DNA of 64,000 bases, from assembly GCA_015059305.1 (NCBI GenBank), contig SVAQ01000005.1, positions 25,366-89,365 of the forward strand, read 5' to 3'. How positions within the stretch are numbered: the first letter of the stretch is position 1; the number at the start of each line of letters is the position of its first letter. The notes beneath the pieces were generated by a model. That model worked only from the letters and a program-made list of their open reading frames with translations, did no database searches and was not told the DNA's origin. This document shows positions 59,921-64,000 of this stretch, in pieces. The translations under genes and the position numbers were made by a program. The DNA comes from Bacillota bacterium. Lineage in GTDB: Bacteria; Bacillota_I; Bacilli_A; RF39; UBA660.

Positions 59921-60927
59921 ACTTCCTCCACTTTCATCATTTTCTTAATTATAACTATGTAAATTAAATATAAAACTAATATAATTATATCAATAACAAA
60001 TCCTAGTTTAGTGCTAATAAGCGGATTAAAATACGTTGGATTCATTGTGACAATAACTAAAATAAAAATTACCGGTAAACTAATAAGCATTCGATATAAA
60101 AATTTACTTGAACTAGTAAGAGCCTCAAGTTCATTTTTAATTTTTAACCGATCATAAAAGTTCTTTTCAATCATATTAAACACTGTAACAATGTTACCAC
60201 CGGTTTTACTAAGAAGAGATAATGAAGAAGTAATATATTTAGCTTCCTCTAATTTAACTCTTTTATAAAAACGATCAAATACTACGCCCAAATCTAAACC
60301 ATAACTAATATCCTTATGAATAATTGCAAATTCATCTTTAATAGGACTTGGAAGTTCTTTTTTTACAATTTCAATTGCTTGCAAAATATTTTTACCACTT
60401 TTAAATGCACTGTTCATCATAACAATAGCTTGCAATAGTTGTTCTTCGATTAATTTTTTGTGACTTTTATAAAGTGCTATTATTATTAAATCAATACTAA
60501 AAAAGCTAATTAAAGAAACAAACAAAAATACCGGCAAATTAAAAGTTGTATATTTAATTAATAGTGTTAAAAAATACAAAAACTCGACACCTAGCATCAC
60601 TAAAAACTTTAGTGATATATAATCAATGCTTTTGAAAGTTTTATGCTCATTATAAACCAAATACTTTTCAAAACTAGTAGCATAATTATTTAATACATGA
60701 GATTTTTTTAATCCCTTTGATATTAACTTAATCATTCCCATACAAAATTTTAAAAAAGCATCCGCAATAGATAAATCATCGGCACTTTTACTATCTAAAG
60801 CAAAATCCTTAATTCTTTTTTCGTTATTTGCTGAAAATAAAGTTTTAATAAATAGAAAAACAAGCAGTAAAAAAATACTGCATAGAATAATTTGCGCTAG
60901 TATAGTTTCAAATACTTGTCTTTCCAT
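59917..60927 (-). CDS. tadB: Tad pilus inner-membrane protein TadB (T2SSF family)
   Basis: 336 residues. An N-terminal span, two central spans (FLVMLGVEFLYFLTLLIKYT region), the T2SSF domain (IVMMNSAFKSGKNILQAIEI, YGLDLGVVFDRFYKRVKLEE, LLSKTGGNIVTVFNMIEKN) and two C-terminal spans. TadB and TadC form the membrane platform driven by the TadA ATPase. Lies 10 bases after tadA. Confidence 0.87.
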   Translation of the reverse strand: MERQVFETILAQIILCSIFLLLVFLFIKTLFSANNEKRIKDFALDSKSADDLSIADAFLKFCMGMIKLISKGLKKSHVLNNYATSFEKYLVYNEHKTFKSIDYISLKFLVMLGVEFLYFLTLLIKYTTFNLPVFLFVSLISFFSIDLIIIALYKSHKKLIEEQLLQAIVMMNSAFKSGKNILQAIEIVKKELPSPIKDEFAIIHKDISYGLDLGVVFDRFYKRVKLEEAKYITSSLSLLSKTGGNIVTVFNMIEKNFYDRLKIKNELEALTSSSKFLYRMLISLPVIFILVIVTMNPTYFNPLISTKLGFVIDIIILVLYLIYIVIIKKMMKVEEV

Positions 60928-60937
60928 TTGTTCCTTT

Positions 60938-62260
60938 CTATTTAAATATTTCTTTTATATCAGCATAACCATATGCCGAGATTCTCTCTAATACTTTAGG
61001 TCTTCCTTTAGTTTTCTCAAATGCACCATCTACTTCTTTTTTATCTGTTAAACCGATTTGTTTAAATGTAAAAATTTCTTTAAGTTTTATTTCATCTTCA
61101 TCAAAACCAGTTACTTCAGATATAGAAGTTATTTTTCTTTTACCATCTGCTAGCCTTTCAATATTAACAACTAAGCTAATTGCGCTTTGAATATATTCTC
61201 TTACAGCTTTAACAGGAAGTTCGATATTAGCCATTAAAACCATTGTTTCAAGGCGGTGCAGTGCATCCATCCCACTGTTAGCATGAAGAGTTGTTAAACT
61301 TCCCTCATGACCAGTATTCATCGCTTGAAGCATATCAAATGCTTCCTTACCTCTTACTTCTCCTACAATAATTCGATCAGGACGCATTCTAAGGGAGTTG
61401 CGAACTAAATCACGGATTGTAATTTCACCACTTTTTTCATAGTTAGTAGTTCTTGTTTCAAGCCCAATTACATGGGGTTGATGAAGTTTTAATTCCGCAG
61501 CATCCTCAATTGTTACAATTCTTTCTTTATCACTTATAAACCCACTTAAAATATTTAAAAGGGTTGTTTTACCACTACCAGTACCTCCGCATACTACAAT
61601 ACTTAATTTGGCGTTAACGGCAGCCTCTAGAAAACGAGCCATCTCTGGAGTAAGTGAGCCTACTCTAATTAATTCATCAATGCTATTCATTGATTCTTTA
61701 AATTTACGAATTGTAATAACTGGCCCTTTGGTAGAAAGCGGCGGTATTACAGCATTAATACGCGAACCATCTTTTAGCCTTGAATCAACCATCGGACTTG
61801 TTGAATCTATTGTTCTTCCCATTGGCTCGATTAATCTTTGGATGGTTCTTATAATATGCTCATCATTTATAAAAGAAACACTTTCATCTTTTACTAAGTT
61901 ACCATCAATTTCTATATAAATTTCTTTCGGAGAATTAACCATAATTTCTGTAATATTATCATCCTCTAAAAGCTCAGTTAAAGGCCCATAACCATTTATT
62001 TCATTATCAATTAAATTATATAAATGACTTCTTTCTAAATTAGATAAATCATAACCTTCTATTGAATGATCAATTTCCTTATTGATATATTCAGCTAAAT
62101 TTTCGTCTTCTGGAATTTTAGTGTCAATAATATTTTCAACAATCTTTGTTCTTAAACGATCTAATAGATCTTTATCAGCAAAAATATCATAATCACTTAT
62201 TATATTTACTTTTGGACTATTTTCAGCATATTCAAATATATTTCTTAAACTATTTTTCAT
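60938..62260 (-). CDS. tadA: Tad/CpaF secretion ATPase
   Basis: 440 residues. Walker [20 protein letters not shown], Asp box [20 protein letters not shown], Walker [21 protein letters not shown] and the His box [14 protein letters not shown]. The N-terminal CpaF domain ([20 protein letters not shown]) precedes. It powers pilus assembly. It overlaps tadZ by 11 bases. Confidence 0.95.
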   Translation of the reverse strand: MKNSLRNIFEYAENSPKVNIISDYDIFADKDLLDRLRTKIVENIIDTKIPEDENLAEYINKEIDHSIEGYDLSNLERSHLYNLIDNEINGYGPLTELLEDDNITEIMVNSPKEIYIEIDGNLVKDESVSFINDEHIIRTIQRLIEPMGRTIDSTSPMVDSRLKDGSRINAVIPPLSTKGPVITIRKFKESMNSIDELIRVGSLTPEMARFLEAAVNAKLSIVVCGGTGSGKTTLLNILSGFISDKERIVTIEDAAELKLHQPHVIGLETRTTNYEKSGEITIRDLVRNSLRMRPDRIIVGEVRGKEAFDMLQAMNTGHEGSLTTLHANSGMDALHRLETMVLMANIELPVKAVREYIQSAISLVVNIERLADGKRKITSISEVTGFDEDEIKLKEIFTFKQIGLTDKKEVDGAFEKTKGRPKVLERISAYGYADIKEIFK

Positions 62261-63017
62261 TATTTAACTCCATTAAATCATTACATACTGCTAAATATGC
62301 TTTATACACTTTTGGATATATTTTTGCCATCTTATTTTCTAGCGTAAGAATTTTACCATCTGCTACATAATTATCCATACTCTTTAAATAAAAACTACTT
62401 TCTATTACATAATCTACATTAGTTTTAATAATACTTTTAATATCATACATACTATAATATTTTTTATTAGGATTTATAGAGCCATTTAATAAAACTTTAT
62501 AATTTGTTTTTTCTGCGTCTTTAAAAATTCTAATAATATTTCGCATATTTTTTAAATCCATTAAATCATTAGTCATTACTAGTAAAGTTTCATCACATTT
62601 ATCTAAAATAGTTACATTAAACTCACTTAATACATGATTAGTATCTACTATTACATAGTCATATTCATAAACAGCTTTTTCTAAAACAATTTCAATATAA
62701 TTCGAAGCAATTTTACTACCTTGTCTTGGATCTTTACATGAAGCTAAAAAATCAATATTATCATTATATTTAGTAACATAATTTCTAATACTTTTATAAC
62801 GATTATTAGCATAATCATCTACAAAATTATAAATTGTCATTTCAGGTACACGATTTAAATATGTTGCAATTGCCCCAGAACTAGTATCAAAATCAATAAT
62901 AAGAATTTTTTTATCTAAAGCACAAAAAACTCCTGCTGTATTTAATGCAGTAGTACTTTTTCCAACTCCACCTTTCGCCGAAAAGATACATAAGCTTTTT
63001 CCTTTTGCTTTACCCAT
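62250..63017 (-). CDS. tadZ: TadZ/CpaE-like ParA-type localisation ATPase
   Basis: About 255 residues from the ATG at 63017. Deviant Walker A FSAKGGVGKSTTALN, ILIIDFDTSSGAIATYLNR and YDYVIVDTNHVLSEFN. It lacks the N-terminal receiver-like domain of many CpaE/TadZ proteins. In Tad loci this protein places the machine in the cell. The TTG at 63023 is a poor alternative start. Confidence 0.82.
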   Translation of the reverse strand: MGKAKGKSLCIFSAKGGVGKSTTALNTAGVFCALDKKILIIDFDTSSGAIATYLNRVPEMTIYNFVDDYANNRYKSIRNYVTKYNDNIDFLASCKDPRQGSKIASNYIEIVLEKAVYEYDYVIVDTNHVLSEFNVTILDKCDETLLVMTNDLMDLKNMRNIIRIFKDAEKTNYKVLLNGSINPNKKYYSMYDIKSIIKTNVDYVIESSFYLKSMDNYVADGKILTLENKMAKIYPKVYKAYLAVCNDLMELNNEK

Positions 63018-63023
63018 AATCAA

Positions 63024-63392
63024 CTAACCCTTTTCATAATAAATCTTATTATCTTTTTGATATCCTTTAATATTAATTTCTAATTTGTAGCTATCCTTAC
63101 CAATAACTGATCCTAGAAAACTATCAATGCTACTTACTAGCTTAATTTCTAAACCTTTTGTAGTATTAACATCAATATCCTTTACATTAATATCATTCTT
63201 ATCATATAACATTATTATATCATTTTTTTGGCCATCTTCAATACAATTTGCAATAATCGATTTAGTAATTGAAATGGTTCTTGCCTTATAATATGTAATT
63301 AAACTTAATTCAATTATCATTCCTAAAAGAATTAATACCAGTGGCATTATAATAATAAATGTAACTAATGATTGTCCTTTCTTATTTAGCAT
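63024..63392 (-). CDS. TadE/TadG-like minor pilin (122 aa)
   Basis: Starts MLNKKGQSLVTFIIIMPLVL, a TadE-type prepilin N-terminus with one span. The common Glu of GQxxVEF is Thr here (SLVTF). The outer domain is small (IELSLITYYKARTISITKSI onwards) and ends in YQKDNKIYYEKG. Overlaps the preceding TadE-like gene by 11 bases. Confidence 0.72.
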   Translation of the reverse strand: MLNKKGQSLVTFIIIMPLVLILLGMIIELSLITYYKARTISITKSIIANCIEDGQKNDIIMLYDKNDINVKDIDVNTTKGLEIKLVSSIDSFLGSVIGKDSYKLEINIKGYQKDNKIYYEKG

Positions 63393-63690
63393 ATAAAGTC
63401 CTTTCCACAGTTACCCGGTATTTATCATCAGTAACTATAGTAACAAAAGGCGACATTATATCTACATCAATACTTAATTTATAAATTATAGTATTATCTT
63501 TAACATCTTTTATATAATTAATCTCATTATCTAATATAGTATTTTCATCTAAAATTAACTCTTCCAAAGTATTTTCTAAATTCATTTTAGTTTGCATAAT
63601 TTTAACCATATCAAAAGCAGCCAATAAAAGCATAATAAAAATTGGCAATATAATTATAAATTCTACTAAAGCTTGACCCTTCTTATTCAT
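63382..63690 (-). CDS. TadE-like minor pilin (102 aa)
   Basis: Starts MNKKGQALVEFIIILPIFIM, a canonical TadE motif with Glu in GQALVEF, then MLLLAAFDMVKIMQTKMNLE and a short beta-type outer domain ending TVERTLYAK. First gene of the tad operon, behind its own promoter. Confidence 0.78.
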   Translation of the reverse strand: MNKKGQALVEFIIILPIFIMLLLAAFDMVKIMQTKMNLENTLEELILDENTILDNEINYIKDVKDNTIIYKLSIDVDIMSPFVTIVTDDKYRVTVERTLYAK

Positions 63691-63710
63691 ATCATACCTA
63701 CTATAAATAA

Positions 63711-63739
63711 ATTATAAGCTATTTTTATTTAAATTACAA
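63711..63739 (-). promoter_or_regulatory. Promoter of the tad operon
   Basis: On the minus strand TTGTAA (63739-63734), a 17-base spacer and TATAAT (63716-63711), about 20 bases before the first pilin ATG. Confidence 0.78.
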
Positions 63740-63747
63740 TCATACAA

Positions 63748-63770
63748 AAAGCGCAAATTTATTGCGCTTT
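63748..63770 (-). terminator. Terminator of the partial gene at the window end
   Basis: AAAGCGCAA (63748-63756), loop ATTTA, TTGCGCTTT (63762-63770), with T5 on the minus strand; it touches the stop codon. Confidence 0.88.
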
Positions 63771-64000
63771 ATGCATTTGGTGTTATTGTAGCCTTAAAGC
63801 CATAATACGATGACGTGGTTCCATATTTATCAGTTTTAAAATAAATTTTAGCATAATTACCTGATACAGTTATTGTTTCTGTTGTTCTAGTAGTACCACC
63901 ATATTTTTTATTATTTATCGCTGTATTATTACGATCATATATATAAATATAATCATAACTTGTATTATACGTTTGGTAATCTAACACTACCGTTAATGAT
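63769..64000 (-). CDS. C-terminal end of a CUB-like domain protein (5' end beyond window)
   Basis: The frame is open to the window edge, so the GTG at 63987 is not the start. The visible ~77 residues contain YDYIYIYDRNN, TETITVSGNYAKIYFKTDKY and YYGFKATITPNA. These are the D-x-IxIYD and (S/T)D...YGFKA features of CUB-like adhesion modules at bacterial surface protein C-termini. Probably another surface or pilus protein of the same locus. Confidence 0.65.
   Translation of the reverse strand, partial: SLTVVLDYQTYNTSYDYIYIYDRNNTAINNKKYGGTTRTTETITVSGNYAKIYFKTDKYGTTSSYYGFKATITPNA

Overview
The window is AT-rich DNA from a Gram-positive bacterium of the Bacillota. It has short intergenic gaps, strong AGGAGG-type ribosome binding sites, sigma-A promoters with extended -10 elements, T-box leaders and TGA used as a stop. 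The RF39/Mollicutes-related or Erysipelotrichia-like gut lineages fit best, but that placement is an inference. Murein ligase, RNase III, a short SMC, the hisS-asnS-aspS-gatCAB cluster and a Tad-type pilus locus show that it is a bacterial chromosome.

Layout. 1-4.1 kb: a surface protein cut by the window edge (GLUG, InlB-type and dockerin repeats), a probable cohesin-like membrane anchor, and two CotF-like ferritin-fold coat proteins. 4.1-4.6 kb: tRNA-Ile, tRNA-Glu and, on the other strand, tRNA-Ser. 4.6-11.05 kb: a TroA-like lipoprotein, yidD, rnc, smc, an HTH protein and a membrane protein. 11.35-17.02 kb: a complete-looking filamentous (inovirus-type) prophage integrated at a dif-like Xer site. 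17.2-31.7 kb: secreted PIG-L deacetylase, class I glutamine amidotransferase, ZIP transporter, Xer recombinase, rarA-gpsA, a YkgJ-type protein, dxs-tcdA, a structured RNA, a HerA-like ATPase, asnA under a T-box, and a YwaF protein. 31.8-39.6 kb: hisS-asnS-aspS-gatC-gatA-gatB under a compact T-box. 39.6-46.2 kb: mutM, murD-murL and polA. 46.2-64 kb: a Tad/type IV-like pilus locus with three giant prepilins that carry Ig-like and thrombospondin-type modules, their membrane partners, two WG-like membrane proteins, the tadZ-tadA-tadB-tadC machine and two TadE-like pilins.

Two points stand out. First, genes left of 11 kb mostly run rightwards and genes right of 17 kb almost all run leftwards, converging on the dif-like site, so the window probably spans the replication terminus. 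Second, the prophage combines a pMV158-type rolling-circle replication module (HUH Rep plus a hairpin with the nick sequence TACTACGAC in its loop) with filamentous-phage morphogenesis genes (Zot ATPase, major coat protein, many tiny membrane proteins). It encodes no integrase and appears to use host Xer. Its attachment site lies inside the 3' end of rep, so integration changes the Rep C-terminus and separates rep from a gene that would directly follow it in the circular form.

Other items: an asparagine-rich 12-residue leader peptide between a T-box and asnA; a hisS T-box nested inside a perfect 14-bp stem; a murD-murL pair implying D-glutamate formation by epimerisation at the UDP-MurNAc-dipeptide stage; and a solute-binding lipoprotein that has lost the metal-binding histidines of its family.
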